Assembly: GCF_036409155.1 (NCBI RefSeq)
Contig: NZ_JAZGLW010000001.1
Span: 3,162,001-3,226,000 of the forward strand
Source: Mycobacterium sp. 050128
GTDB taxonomy: Bacteria; Actinomycetota; Actinomycetes; Mycobacteriales; Mycobacteriaceae
Length of the DNA: 64,000 nt
Direction: 5' to 3'
Below, one piece after another: positions 1-8,686 of this stretch (position 1 is the first letter of the stretch; each line of letters starts with the position of its first letter). Under the pieces are notes generated by a model that made no database searches, was not told where the DNA came from, and saw only the letters and a program-made list of their open reading frames with translations. A program made the translations under genes and the position numbers.

Positions 1-168
1 ATCGCTGTCGGTAATGAGCCGAACCTGGGCGACTCGCTGTGCGAGGTCGGCATTCAGTTCCAGGACGACTTCATCGAATGGTCGATCAGCTTTAGTCAAA
101 AGCCCTTCCCGCCGCCGTGTGACATCGCCAAAGAACTGACTCGTCAATCGATTGCGAACTCGAAATGA
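1..168 (+). CDS. lprB: Putative DUF3558 lipoprotein, C-terminal part (LprB-like, partial)
   Basis: The first 55 codons are open in frame 1 and end at a TGA at 166-168; the start lies left of the window. The visible tail carries two cysteines (LGDSLCEVG and PPPCDIAKE) and a W-S-I-S strand pattern like the following gene, as in DUF3558 lipoproteins. Its stop overlaps the start of the next DUF3558 gene, so the two look like a tandem pair, matching lprB-lprC in M. tuberculosis. Function is unknown; it is presumably anchored outside the membrane. The identity rests mainly on gene order, because most of the protein is missing. Confidence 0.7.
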   Translation: MAVGNEPNLGDSLCEVGIQFQDDFIEWSISFSQKPFPPPCDIAKELTRQSIANSK

Positions 169-713
169 TGACAAGACGTGTCCGGACGGCGGTGGTCATC
201 TTGACCACCGCGCTGATGATCCTGACCGGCTGCTCGAGGTCGATCGGCGGTAACGCCGTCAAGGCGGGCGCCGGCGGCGTACCGCGCAACAACAATTCCC
301 AGCAGCAGTACCCGAACCTGCTCAAGGAATGTGAGGTTCTGACCAGCGACATCCTGGCCAAGACCGTGGGTGCCGACCCGCTCGACATTCAGAGCACGTT
401 CGTCGGCGCGATCTGCCGGTGGCAGGCGGCCAACCCGGCCGGCCTGATCGACATCACCCGGTTCTGGTTCGAGCAGGGCAGCCTGAGCGAAGAGCGTAAG
501 GTCGCCGACTTCCTCAAGTACAAGGTGGAGACCCGGACGATCGCGGGTGTGAGTTCCATCGTGATGCGCCCGGACGACCCGAATGGTGCCTGCGGCGTGG
601 CCAGCGACGCCGCCGGTGTCGTGGGCTGGTGGGTCAACCCGCAAGCACCCGGCATCGATGCCTGCGGCCAGGCCCTCAAGCTGATGGAGCTGACGCTCTC
701 GACGAACTCCTAG
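165..713 (+). CDS. lprC: Lipoprotein LprC, DUF3558 family
   Basis: A 182-residue protein with an N-terminal lipoprotein signal: positive residues, a hydrophobic stretch (about residues 8-20), then the lipobox LTGC, so Cys23 should be the lipidated residue. The mature part has Cys pairs near LLKECEV, GAICRW, GACGVA and DACGQA, typical of DUF3558 proteins with disulfides. The start ATG overlaps the upstream stop (ATGA). DUF3558 proteins are abundant mycobacterial cell-envelope lipoproteins without a known biochemical role. Position between an lprB-like gene and sixA supports the name. Confidence 0.85.
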   Translation: MMTRRVRTAVVILTTALMILTGCSRSIGGNAVKAGAGGVPRNNNSQQQYPNLLKECEVLTSDILAKTVGADPLDIQSTFVGAICRWQAANPAGLIDITRFWFEQGSLSEERKVADFLKYKVETRTIAGVSSIVMRPDDPNGACGVASDAAGVVGWWVNPQAPGIDACGQALKLMELTLSTNS

Positions 714-735
714 CTCGTCGGCGCGGGCCCGGGCA

Positions 736-1248
736 TCAGCGCGGGATGTGGAAGTCGATCAACGTGGCTCCGCCCCGTTGCAGGTCTTTCCAGTCGCCGG
801 TGACCTTGAGCACCGCGATCCCTGATGTCGCGTATTTCTCTGAAATACGTTGCACCGCAGCCTCATTCGTGCCATCGTCGCTCGCCAGGCCGAGCGCCAG
901 CGACGACATTGTCGGCTCGTGTCCGACGACCAGCAGGGTGTCGACGGAGTCGGGAACCTTGTTGATCTCGTCGATCATCGTGCCCGCGGTGGTGTCGTAG
1001 AGGCGCTCGCGGTATTGCACTGGAGCGTCGATGCCGGTGTTGGCCAGCGTCTCACGGGCACGGGTGGCCGTGGAGCACAGCACGGCGTCGATGCTGGGTT
1101 GATGGGCGCGCAGCCAGTCACCGCCCAGTCCCGCTTCCCTAATGCCGCGGGGCGCCAACGGTCGCTCGTGGTCCCCGACACCGGGTGGGTATCCAGATTT
1201 CGCATGCCGCATCAGCAGCAGGGTGCGCTCGCCGTTCACGCGGCTCAC
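736..1248 (-). CDS. sixA: SixA-type phosphohistidine phosphatase (histidine phosphatase superfamily)
   Basis: A 170-residue protein with the histidine phosphatase signature LMRHAKS near the N-terminus (His is the phospho-acceptor) and the second conserved motif VVGHEP about two thirds along. The small size and the motif RHAKS fit the SixA branch, which removes phosphate from protein histidines; the real substrate in mycobacteria is unknown. The start is a GTG at 1248 that overlaps the stop of the upstream DUF222/HNH gene by four bases (GTGA), so the two are probably co-transcribed leftward. It converges on lprC. The orthologue would be Rv1276c. Confidence 0.85.
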   Translation of the reverse strand: MSRVNGERTLLLMRHAKSGYPPGVGDHERPLAPRGIREAGLGGDWLRAHQPSIDAVLCSTATRARETLANTGIDAPVQYRERLYDTTAGTMIDEINKVPDSVDTLLVVGHEPTMSSLALGLASDDGTNEAAVQRISEKYATSGIAVLKVTGDWKDLQRGGATLIDFHIPR

Positions 1249-2630
1249 GCTACGTCGTGGTCGGGGTCGTCGTCGTCATTGCGTAGCAGTTTGTTGGGGT
1301 GGTGGTAGGAGTTGGTGCGGGGTTGGCCTCGATCAAGGTGCGGGGGCGGGATCCATTCGGTATCGCCGTTGGCGCGTTTTCTGGTGGTCCAGCCCGTCGG
1401 TCGCAGCATTCGGTGGTGGGGGCCGCAAGCGAAAGTGAGGTCGTCGACGTCGGTGGTGTGGCACTGGGCGTAGTCGGTGACATGGTGAACTTCGCAGTAG
1501 AAGCCGGGCAGGTTGCATCCGGGCGCTGAACAGCCGCGATCCTTGGCGTACAACACGATTCGTTGTCCGGGTGAGGCGAGGCGTTTGGTGTGATGCAGGG
1601 AAACAGCTTTGCCCTTGTCGAAGATGGCCAGGTAGTGGTGGGCGTGGCGGGCCAGGCGGATGACGTCGCTGATGGGCAGCCGGGTGCCTCCGCCGGTGAT
1701 CCCGTGGCCGGTGGCGGCTTCCAACTCGGCCAGGGTGGTGGAGACGATGATGGCGGCGGGCAGCCCATTGTGCTGACCGAGCTCTCCGGAGGCCAGGACC
1801 GCGCGCAGGGCGGCGTTGAGGCCGTCGTGGTGGCGTTGGGCTGCTGAGCGGGGGTCGTGATCGATGGCGTCTTGGCTGGGGGTGCCGTCGACGCAGGGGG
1901 TGTGGTCGTCGGGGTTGCACATGCCGGGGGCGGCGAGTTTGGCCAGCACCGCTTCCAGGGTGGCACGTAGTTCGGGGGTGATCCAGCCATGTAGGGCTGA
2001 CATGCCGTCGGGTTGCTGGCTGCCCAGGGTCACCCCGCGCCGCCGGGCGCGGTCGTCGTCGGAAAAGTTGCCGTCGGGGTTGAGCAGGTCGGTGAGGTGC
2101 TCGGCGAACCCGGTCAACTGGTCAGGCCGGTAGTGGGTGGCCAGCCGGGTCAGGTCGGCTTCGGCGCGGGTGCGGGTCTCGACATCGACCCACCCGGGCA
2201 GCTGGTGGTAGAAGCGGCGGATCACCGCCACATGCTCGACCCCGAGCTGCCCGGCGCGTTGGGCTTCGGCGGTGGCGGCCAGCACCGGTTTTAAGGGTTC
2301 ACCGGTCAGGGCGCGGCGCTCACCGAGATCAGCCGCCTCCCGCACCCGCCTGCCGGCTTCGGCGCGGCTGATCAATGTCCAGTCCGCGATCGCGTGGGAC
2401 AGTTTGCCGCCCAACTCCGCCGGGGTGGCCTCCTGCTGGAGTTGGTTGATCAGGGGATGCTCGCCGGCGGGTAGGCGCCGTCGTATCTTCTCGTAGCGGC
2501 CCAGCAGCACCAGCCGCTCGCGGGTGCACAGCATCTCGGTATCCAGGCCCAGGACGCCGTCCAGGGCGGTGTCGAGCGCGTCGAAGGCCGCCGTGACGAC
2601 GTCCCCATCGACGACCACCGCTGAACTCAT
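1245..2630 (-). CDS. 13E12 repeat family protein: DUF222 domain plus HNH endonuclease domain
   Basis: A 461-residue protein. The N-terminal and central part is the DUF222 region typical of mycobacterial 13E12/REP13E12 proteins. The C-terminal part (about residues 365-425) carries an HNH nuclease core with paired cysteines (CSAPGC), EVHH, and the final ACGPHHRM. Such genes are multicopy and variable in mycobacteria and are regarded as mobile or degenerate nuclease genes. Its stop overlaps the sixA start in a GTGA, so it is welded into the sixA transcription unit. The M. tuberculosis locus has no such gene here as far as I recall, which suggests later insertion. The reading frame is intact. Confidence 0.85.
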   Translation of the reverse strand: MSSAVVVDGDVVTAAFDALDTALDGVLGLDTEMLCTRERLVLLGRYEKIRRRLPAGEHPLINQLQQEATPAELGGKLSHAIADWTLISRAEAGRRVREAADLGERRALTGEPLKPVLAATAEAQRAGQLGVEHVAVIRRFYHQLPGWVDVETRTRAEADLTRLATHYRPDQLTGFAEHLTDLLNPDGNFSDDDRARRRGVTLGSQQPDGMSALHGWITPELRATLEAVLAKLAAPGMCNPDDHTPCVDGTPSQDAIDHDPRSAAQRHHDGLNAALRAVLASGELGQHNGLPAAIIVSTTLAELEAATGHGITGGGTRLPISDVIRLARHAHHYLAIFDKGKAVSLHHTKRLASPGQRIVLYAKDRGCSAPGCNLPGFYCEVHHVTDYAQCHTTDVDDLTFACGPHHRMLRPTGWTTRKRANGDTEWIPPPHLDRGQPRTNSYHHPNKLLRNDDDDPDHDVA

Positions 2631-2663
2631 ACCCTGAAACTAAACCCACCCACCGACAAAAAA

Positions 2664-2696
2664 CGCCACCATGTGACTACAGAAACCACAGTGGCG
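2664..2696. repeat. Inverted repeat upstream of the DUF222/HNH gene
   Basis: CGCCAC at 2664-2669 is repeated in reverse complement as GTGGCG at 2691-2696, with a 21-base loop. It lies just upstream of the DUF222/HNH start in the 294-base gap before the SbcD-like gene. It could form a stem-loop or be part of the conserved flank that accompanies 13E12-type genes. No function can be read from the sequence. Confidence 0.4.
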
Positions 2697-2744
2697 CAAG
2701 AGAATTCGCCCGTGTGCACGCACGGCGACTGCCCCTCAAAGGCA

Positions 2745-2830
2745 GGCAAAAAGTCACACGGGCCCAGAACGAGGCAGCGTCGCCGCGGCCAGCCCGCCCG
2801 CTGCGAGGCGGGCACAAAGTCACCCGGACC
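2745..2830. repeat. Imperfect direct repeats and a GC hairpin in the DUF222-sbcD gap
   Basis: Two 20-base segments, 2745-2764 and 2811-2830, agree at 17 of 20 positions (core AAAGTCAC followed by CGG). Between them lies a hairpin with 7-base arms, GCCCGCC at 2792-2798 and GGCGGGC at 2807-2813. The rest of this gap holds no gene that I can support, apart from the Shine-Dalgarno of the next gene (AAAGGGGGAG). Confidence 0.4.
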
Positions 2831-2924
2831 AAGGCATGCCGGTCAGCGTCCCCGAAGTTGTCGGTGAACCCACTTAGACTCGCGGTGCCTTGATAGCCAC
2901 GTCACTTCCAAAGGGGGAGCCGGG

Positions 2925-4091
2925 ATGCGATTTCTGCACACCGCCGACTGGCAGCTGGGCATGACCCGCCACTTCCTGGCCGGCGACGCCCAGCCCCGGT
3001 ATTCCGCGGCGCGACGCGACGCGGTGGCCGGCCTGGGTGCCCTCGCGACCGAGGTGGGCGCCGAGTTCGTCGTGGTCGCGGGTGACGTCTTCGAACACAA
3101 CCAGCTCGACCCGAAGGTGATCGGGCAATCGCTGGAAGCCATGCGCGCCATCGGTATTCCGGTCTACCTGTTGCCCGGCAATCACGATCCGCTGGATGCG
3201 TCGTCGGTATTCACCAGCGCGTTGTTCACCCGGGAATGCCCGGACAACGTGATCGTGCTTGATCGGGCGGGCACGCATCAAGTGAGGCCGGGCCTCGAGA
3301 TCGTCGCCGCGCCATGGCGGTCCAAGGCCCCGACCACCGATCTGGTCGCCGAAGTCCTTGAGGGACTCGACGCGGGCCCCGTCACCCGGGTGCTCGTGGC
3401 CCACGGCGGCGTCGACGTGCTCGACCCCGATCGCGAGAAGCCGTCGCTGATCCGGCTGGCCGGGCTCGAAGAGGCGTTGACCCGCGGCGCGATCCACTAT
3501 GCGGCGCTGGGGGATAAGCACTCCCTCACGCAGGTCGGTGCGACCGGCCGGGTCTGGTACTCCGGCTCGCCGGAGGTCACGAATTTCGATGATGTCGAAT
3601 CGAATCCGGGACACGTCCTGGTAGTCGACATCGACGAAAGCAACGAGGTATCGGTGACGCCGCGGCACGTGGGCCATTGGCGGTTTGTCACCCTGCACCG
3701 TCAGGTCGACAGCAGCCGCGACATCGCCGACCTCGACATGAATCTCGATCTGATGACCGACAAGGACCGCACCGTGGTGCGCCTGGCACTGACGGGTTCG
3801 TTGACGGTCACCGACCGCGCCGAGTTGGACGGCTGCCTGGACAGATTCGCGCGGCTGTTCGCCGACTTGCGCACGTGGGAACGCCACACCGACCTCGCGG
3901 TGATACCCGCCGACGGCGAGTTCACCGATCTCGGCATCGGCGGATTCGCCGCTGCGGCCGTCGAAGAGCTGGTGGCCACGGCCCGCAGAGACGACACCGA
4001 CTCCGCGACCGACGCCCAGGCCGCACTGGCGCTGTTGCTGCGCCTCACCGGATCGACAGAAGTGCGGCCTGCCGACCGGAGGTCGGCATGA
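2925..4091 (+). CDS. SbcD/Mre11-like metallophosphoesterase (DNA repair exonuclease subunit)
   Basis: A 388-residue calcineurin-like phosphoesterase starting at an ATG with a strong Shine-Dalgarno. Motifs in order: HTADWQLG at the N-terminus, GDVFEHNQ, PGNHDPLD, VAHGGVD and ALGDKHS. The arrangement is that of SbcD/Mre11 nucleases, but the first motif has Gln where DxH is usual and the last has GDxH instead of GHxH. It overlaps the SbcC-like ATPase by ATGA, so the two should form an SbcCD/Rad50-Mre11-type complex acting on DNA ends or hairpins. Orthologue: Rv1277. Confidence 0.85.
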   Translation: MRFLHTADWQLGMTRHFLAGDAQPRYSAARRDAVAGLGALATEVGAEFVVVAGDVFEHNQLDPKVIGQSLEAMRAIGIPVYLLPGNHDPLDASSVFTSALFTRECPDNVIVLDRAGTHQVRPGLEIVAAPWRSKAPTTDLVAEVLEGLDAGPVTRVLVAHGGVDVLDPDREKPSLIRLAGLEEALTRGAIHYAALGDKHSLTQVGATGRVWYSGSPEVTNFDDVESNPGHVLVVDIDESNEVSVTPRHVGHWRFVTLHRQVDSSRDIADLDMNLDLMTDKDRTVVRLALTGSLTVTDRAELDGCLDRFARLFADLRTWERHTDLAVIPADGEFTDLGIGGFAAAAVEELVATARRDDTDSATDAQAALALLLRLTGSTEVRPADRRSA

Positions 4092-6709
4092 AGTTACACC
4101 GGTTGATCCTGACGAATTATCGCGGAATCCGCCACCGCGAGATCGAGTTTCCCGACCACGGCGTGGTTGTGGTCAGCGGTGCCAACGAGATTGGCAAGTC
4201 CTCGATGATCGAGGCGCTTGATCTGCTACTGGAGTCCAGGGACCGCTCGACGAAGAAGGAAGTCAAGCAGGTCAAGCCCACCAACAGCGACGTCGGCTCC
4301 GAGGTGACCGCCGAAATCAGCAGCGGCGCTTACCGATTCATCTATCGCAAGCGCTTTCACAAGAAGCCCGAGACGGAGTTGACCGTCTTGGAGCCGCGCC
4401 GCGAGCAGCTCACCGGCGACGAAGCCCATGAAAGGGTCCGCAGCATGCTCGCCGAGACGGTGGACAACGACCTGTGGCACGCCCAGCGCGTGCTGCAGTC
4501 CACATCGACGGCCGCGGTGGATCTTTCCGGCTGCGATGCACTTTCGCGTGCACTCGATGTCGCGGCCGGTGACGAGGCCGCCCTATCCGGCAACGAGCCG
4601 CTGCTGATCGAACGGATCGACGCCGAGTACGCGCGCTATTTCACCCCCACCGGACGGCCCACCGGCGAGTGGGCCGCGGCCATCGCTCGACTGTCCGACG
4701 CCGACGCTGTGGTTGCGGAGTGCACGGCGGCGGTCGCGGAAGTCGACGACCGGGTGCGCCGCCACGCCGTGCTGACCGAACAAGTGGCCGAACTCTCGCA
4801 ACTGCGGCTTGCGGCCGGTCCGCGGTTGGCCGTCGCACAGGCCGCCGCTGACAAGGCCGCGGAACTCACCCGCCAAGCGCGGGAAGCCAAGCTGGTCGCG
4901 GCCGCCGCCGCGGCGAACAGCGCCGCAGCCGACGCCGCGCACAACGGCCGGTTGCGCCTGGTCGCTGAGATCGAAACGCGCACCGCGGCGGTCGCGGCCG
5001 TCGAGGCGCAAGCCCAACAAGCCGCCGATGCGCTGACGGCCGCGCAGGTCGACGCCGAGGCGGCCGGTACCGCGTTGCAAGAGGCCACGCAGGTTCTGGC
5101 CGATCTGCAGAGCCGCGTCGAATCGGCCCGCCGCGCCGTCGATCAGCTCGCCGAGCGCGAAGAGATCGACCGGTTGAGCACCCGGCTGGCCAAGATCGAC
5201 GCCATCCACCGTGACCGTGACCGGGTCGGTGCGGAGCTCTCCGAGGTCGTACTCACCGAGCAACTGCTGCGCCGAATCGAAAGCGCAGCAGCGGCGGTCG
5301 ATCGTGCGGGGGACCAGCTGACGTTGATCTCGGCGGCGGTCGAATTCACCGCCGTGGCCGACATCCAACTCGCGGTCGGGGGAGAACCCGTCACGCTGTC
5401 GGCGGGGCACGCCTGGTCGACGACGCTCACCGGCCCGACCGAAGTCGAGGTTCCCGGTGTCCTCACCGCGCGGATCACTCCCGGTGCGACCGCGCTTGAC
5501 GTACAGGCGAAATATGCTGCGGCGCAACAACAGCTGACGGAAGCGCTGGCCGAAGGCAAGGTGGCCGATCTCGCCGCGGCGAGACTGGCCGACCAGCACC
5601 GCCGCGAATTGCAGAGCAGCCACGACCAATTGAGCGCGACACTGTCCGGACTGTGCGGTGACGACGATATCGATGTGCTCCGGGAGCGGCTGGCGCAGCT
5701 GCGCGCCGGCCAGCCGGCCGAGCCCGATCTGTTCGCCACCGATATCGGCTCTGCGCGCGCCGAACTCGACGCCGCGCAGGCCGCTCGCCTGGCCGCGGAA
5801 ACCGCGTCCGAGTCCAGTCGCCGGACCGCCGCGGCCGTCGATGCAAAACTCGCTGAAAGCTCAACCCGGGCAACACTTTTGCTCAACGAAGTGACAATCC
5901 AACGAGCCGAACTGGCTAGGGCGACCGATCAGCTGGCGGCCGAGCGGATCTCGGTGGCCGACGAGGACCTGGCTTCTTCGGCGGATGCCGGACAGAAGGC
6001 TGCGGCAGCCGCGGAGCGTCGGGCCGCCGAACTTGCCGAAGAATTGGCCGCCGCGGCGCCCGATGCGGTGACAGCCGAATTGGCGGCGGCCAACGAGGCG
6101 GCGACGTCGCTCGGGGCGAGCTACGAAGATGCGGCCCGCTCGTTGCGCGAGCTCACCATCGAACTCTCGGTATTCGGCAGCGAGGGCCGCCAGGGCAAGC
6201 TCGACGCCGCGGAGATCGAGCGTGAGCATGCCGCCAATCAGCACACCCGGATCGGCGCCCGGGCCCGCGCCGCGCAGCTGTTGCGTTCGGTGATGGCCCG
6301 CCATCGCGACACCACCCGGCTGGGCTACGTCGAGCCCTACCGCACCGAATTGCAGCGACTCGGCCGCCCGGTGTTCGGGCCCAGCTTCGAGGTCGACGTC
6401 GATACCGACTTGTGTATCCGCAGCCGAACACTCGATGGCATCACGGTGCCGTACGACTCCCTATCCGGCGGGGCCAAGGAGCAACTCGGGATCCTGGCGC
6501 GGTTGGCCGGTGCCGCGCTGGTCGCCAAGGAGGACGCCGTTCCAGTCGTCGTCGACGACGCACTTGGGTTCACCGACCCCGAGCGGCTGGCCAAGATGGG
6601 CGCGGTGTTCGATACCGTCGGCGCGCAGGGTCAACTGATCGTGTTGACATGTAGTCCCGATCGTTACGACAGCGTGAAAGGTGCGCACCGCATCGACCTC
6701 ACTGTGTAG
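4088..6709 (+). CDS. SbcC/Rad50-like SMC-family ATPase
   Basis: An 873-residue protein from the ATG at 4088, which overlaps the upstream stop by four bases; in-frame codons further upstream belong to the sbcD region. It has the bipartite ABC ATPase of SMC proteins: Walker A near residue 38 (GANEIGKSS), a long Ala/Glu/Arg-rich middle predicted to form coiled coil, then the signature SLSGGAKEQ and Walker B VVVDDALG near the C-terminus. No clear CxxC zinc hook is seen in the middle. It is the probable ATPase partner of the preceding metallophosphoesterase. Orthologue: Rv1278. Confidence 0.85.
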   Translation: MKLHRLILTNYRGIRHREIEFPDHGVVVVSGANEIGKSSMIEALDLLLESRDRSTKKEVKQVKPTNSDVGSEVTAEISSGAYRFIYRKRFHKKPETELTVLEPRREQLTGDEAHERVRSMLAETVDNDLWHAQRVLQSTSTAAVDLSGCDALSRALDVAAGDEAALSGNEPLLIERIDAEYARYFTPTGRPTGEWAAAIARLSDADAVVAECTAAVAEVDDRVRRHAVLTEQVAELSQLRLAAGPRLAVAQAAADKAAELTRQAREAKLVAAAAAANSAAADAAHNGRLRLVAEIETRTAAVAAVEAQAQQAADALTAAQVDAEAAGTALQEATQVLADLQSRVESARRAVDQLAEREEIDRLSTRLAKIDAIHRDRDRVGAELSEVVLTEQLLRRIESAAAAVDRAGDQLTLISAAVEFTAVADIQLAVGGEPVTLSAGHAWSTTLTGPTEVEVPGVLTARITPGATALDVQAKYAAAQQQLTEALAEGKVADLAAARLADQHRRELQSSHDQLSATLSGLCGDDDIDVLRERLAQLRAGQPAEPDLFATDIGSARAELDAAQAARLAAETASESSRRTAAAVDAKLAESSTRATLLLNEVTIQRAELARATDQLAAERISVADEDLASSADAGQKAAAAAERRAAELAEELAAAAPDAVTAELAAANEAATSLGASYEDAARSLRELTIELSVFGSEGRQGKLDAAEIEREHAANQHTRIGARARAAQLLRSVMARHRDTTRLGYVEPYRTELQRLGRPVFGPSFEVDVDTDLCIRSRTLDGITVPYDSLSGGAKEQLGILARLAGAALVAKEDAVPVVVDDALGFTDPERLAKMGAVFDTVGAQGQLIVLTCSPDRYDSVKGAHRIDLTV

Positions 6710-6936
6710 CACCCGGGGGGTCGTCCCGCGTGACACTCACCCCGAAACTACTGGCTCGGCGGGCTCTGTCGCGGTGCTGATCGGGGAGAAGGCCACCGAC
6801 CTGATCACCGGTTGATCGCCGACGTGGCTCCGCTGTCAGTTACCTGAGAGTTTCCCGGTCGGCCCTTGGGATGTTGGATTCGGCCTCAAGAATCGGGTAC
6901 GGGGAGTCAGTGAGCACCATCTGGGGGAGGAAACAC

Positions 6937-7122
6937 GTGACTGAAGTTGAGGTTGAGGTTCGCTGCCTGCTGGATAAGGTCACACCGGCCGCCACGCAGG
7001 CTCGCGATCTTGCTGGTCGGCATCCCGAGAGTGAACATTTATTCGAGGCGTGGAAGAGTCTCGACGCTTCTCATACGCTGCTCCACCGGTACCTGCGGCT
7101 CGCACGAGAAGCCGCACAATGA
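6937..7122 (+). CDS. Small hypothetical protein (61 aa)
   Basis: The start chosen is GTG at 6937 because GGGGGAGG at 6923-6930 gives a good ribosome binding site at the right distance; an in-frame GTG at 6910 is possible but lacks one. The peptide is charged and helical (Glu/Val at the start, then LLDKVTPAATQARDLAGRHP), with no membrane segment. Its stop overlaps the next small gene (ATGA), so the two are likely co-translated. I do not recognise the family. The 227 bases before it hold no other gene that I can support. Confidence 0.55.
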   Translation: MTEVEVEVRCLLDKVTPAATQARDLAGRHPESEHLFEAWKSLDASHTLLHRYLRLAREAAQ

Positions 7123-7367
7123 GGTACGCGATACTGGCCGGGATCGCCGCCTACATCATCACCGTAGTAACCACTGAGCGGGGTTGGCGGTCGCTGACCA
7201 CCCTCCTCGGCGGCGCCACTCGCAGCGAACGGGTGCAACGCGGCAAAGTCGAAGGATTGCTCGACGAGCTGGAACGGGTCTCCACCCGGCTGCGAGTGGA
7301 GGGTGACGTCGGGAAGAAGCAGGGCGTCGACCTGGCCCTCTTCCACGTCAGGAACCGTCTAACCTAA
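7119..7367 (+). CDS. Small hypothetical protein with N-terminal membrane segment (82 aa)
   Basis: Begins at ATG 7119 inside the upstream stop (ATGA). Residues 2-17 are hydrophobic (RYAILAGIAAYIITVV), a single membrane segment or uncleaved signal; the rest is charged and helical, ending near HVRNRLT. It is paired with the preceding 61-aa gene. Family and role are unknown; the pair could be a small membrane-associated unit. The next gene starts 45 bases downstream. Confidence 0.55.
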   Translation: MRYAILAGIAAYIITVVTTERGWRSLTTLLGGATRSERVQRGKVEGLLDELERVSTRLRVEGDVGKKQGVDLALFHVRNRLT

Positions 7368-7411
7368 GCGGACCCTTTCCCGCAGGAACGCTGCCGCGCT
7401 GCTGATCGCGA

Positions 7412-8686
7412 GTGACCCCGGCAGAATGGGCGGCGATGACCATGAACGCGAAACGGCGCCGAGTGCACGAAAGGCTTGCGGGAATGCCCGGCGTGCGACC
7501 GGTGCGCAGGCCGATATCCCCAGGCAGCGCGGACGAATTCGATCTGTACTACGTGCGCACCGGCCGCAAGTCCGCCCACCCGCTGGTCATCATCCCGGGC
7601 GGCCCGGGCGTGGCGTCGCTGCAGGTCTACAAGGGGCTACGGCGTCGCGCCGCGCTCGCCGGTCTCGACGTCATCATGATCGAGCACCGGGGGATCGGCA
7701 TGTCGCGGCACGACGACTCCGGCACGGACCTGCCGCCGGAAGCGATCACCGTCGACCAGGTAGTCGACGACATCGCCGCCGTGCTCGACGACGCCCACGT
7801 GGACTCCGCCGTCATGTACGGCACTTCGTACGGCAGCTATATCTCGGCGGGCTTCGGCGTACGCCATCCGGGCCGGGTGCACGCGATGATTCTGGATTCG
7901 CCCCTGCTGTCACGACACGACATCGCGGTCGTCCGCCGCGCCGTCCGCGGACTGCTGTTCGACGGCGATACCCCCGAAACCGCCGCATTGGCCCCCAAGG
8001 TCCGCAAGCTGATCGACGCCGGGGTAATGGCCGGGACGGCGGGCGAGATTGCCGCCACCATCTACGCCTACGGCGGGGCAGGGCTGCTGGATCGCGAACT
8101 CGACCTGTTGCTCAGCGGCCGAATGACGTTGTGGCGGATGCTGTCTCGCTTCTCCGCCGTCGTGAGTCTCAATGTCGCGTACCGTCATGAAATCGATCTG
8201 GTGAGCCGCATCGCGTTCCGCGAACTCGACTACGGGGCCCAGCCCGACGGCCTGCCGCTCGATCCGGCCGTCGCGCTGCGTGAAATCATCAACGGCACAG
8301 ATGCTTTCGAGGCAGAGCCGTACGATCTGGTGGCGCAGATGCCCAAGTTCACCTGGCCCACTGTCGTGGTCTCCGGCGGGCGTGATCTGGTGACACCGCG
8401 GGCGGTGGCAGAGCAGGTGGCATCGCTGGTGCCGAATGCTCTGCTATTGGCGTTGCCGACGATGGCACACAGCGCCGTGGACTTTCGTGAGCCCGCCGCA
8501 CTGATCATCGCCGAGGCGGTGTGCCGCGGCGAAGTCGACCAGCTCGCCGGCCGGGGACCGGCGCTGGACACGTTGCCGGCCCGTCCCGCGATACGCCTGC
8601 TGTGGAAGGCCGTCGAGGTGGCCGCGATCGCGGAGGGTGCGCTGCCGGTGGTGACGCCGCCGTGGCGGCGGCTCAGGTCCGCATGA
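7412..8686 (+). CDS. Alpha/beta hydrolase, prolyl aminopeptidase-like (peptidase S33 type)
   Basis: A 424-residue protein with the alpha/beta hydrolase plan: an oxyanion motif GGPGVASL, EHRGIGMS after strand 4, the nucleophile elbow GTSYGSY (Ser), an acid in SGGRDLVTP and a final His in TMAHSAVDF. These match the proline iminopeptidase/S33 group better than lipases. The start given is GTG 7412; ATGs at 7436 and 7442 are alternatives. No signal peptide is seen. It converges on oppA with a 14-base overlap (8673-8686). A peptidase beside an oligopeptide importer is suggestive, but the link is inference. Confidence 0.75.
   Translation: MTPAEWAAMTMNAKRRRVHERLAGMPGVRPVRRPISPGSADEFDLYYVRTGRKSAHPLVIIPGGPGVASLQVYKGLRRRAALAGLDVIMIEHRGIGMSRHDDSGTDLPPEAITVDQVVDDIAAVLDDAHVDSAVMYGTSYGSYISAGFGVRHPGRVHAMILDSPLLSRHDIAVVRRAVRGLLFDGDTPETAALAPKVRKLIDAGVMAGTAGEIAATIYAYGGAGLLDRELDLLLSGRMTLWRMLSRFSAVVSLNVAYRHEIDLVSRIAFRELDYGAQPDGLPLDPAVALREIINGTDAFEAEPYDLVAQMPKFTWPTVVVSGGRDLVTPRAVAEQVASLVPNALLLALPTMAHSAVDFREPAALIIAEAVCRGEVDQLAGRGPALDTLPARPAIRLLWKAVEVAAIAEGALPVVTPPWRRLRSA

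Noticed and set aside
2874..3887. 337-codon open frame antisense to the SbcD-like gene
   Set aside because: Same reason; it is a mirror of the high-GC third-position bias.
3677..4087. N-terminal extension of the SbcC-like frame
   Set aside because: It runs inside the sbcD reading frame and is Arg/Pro-rich. The ATG at 4088 overlaps the sbcD stop and starts the conserved P-loop domain.
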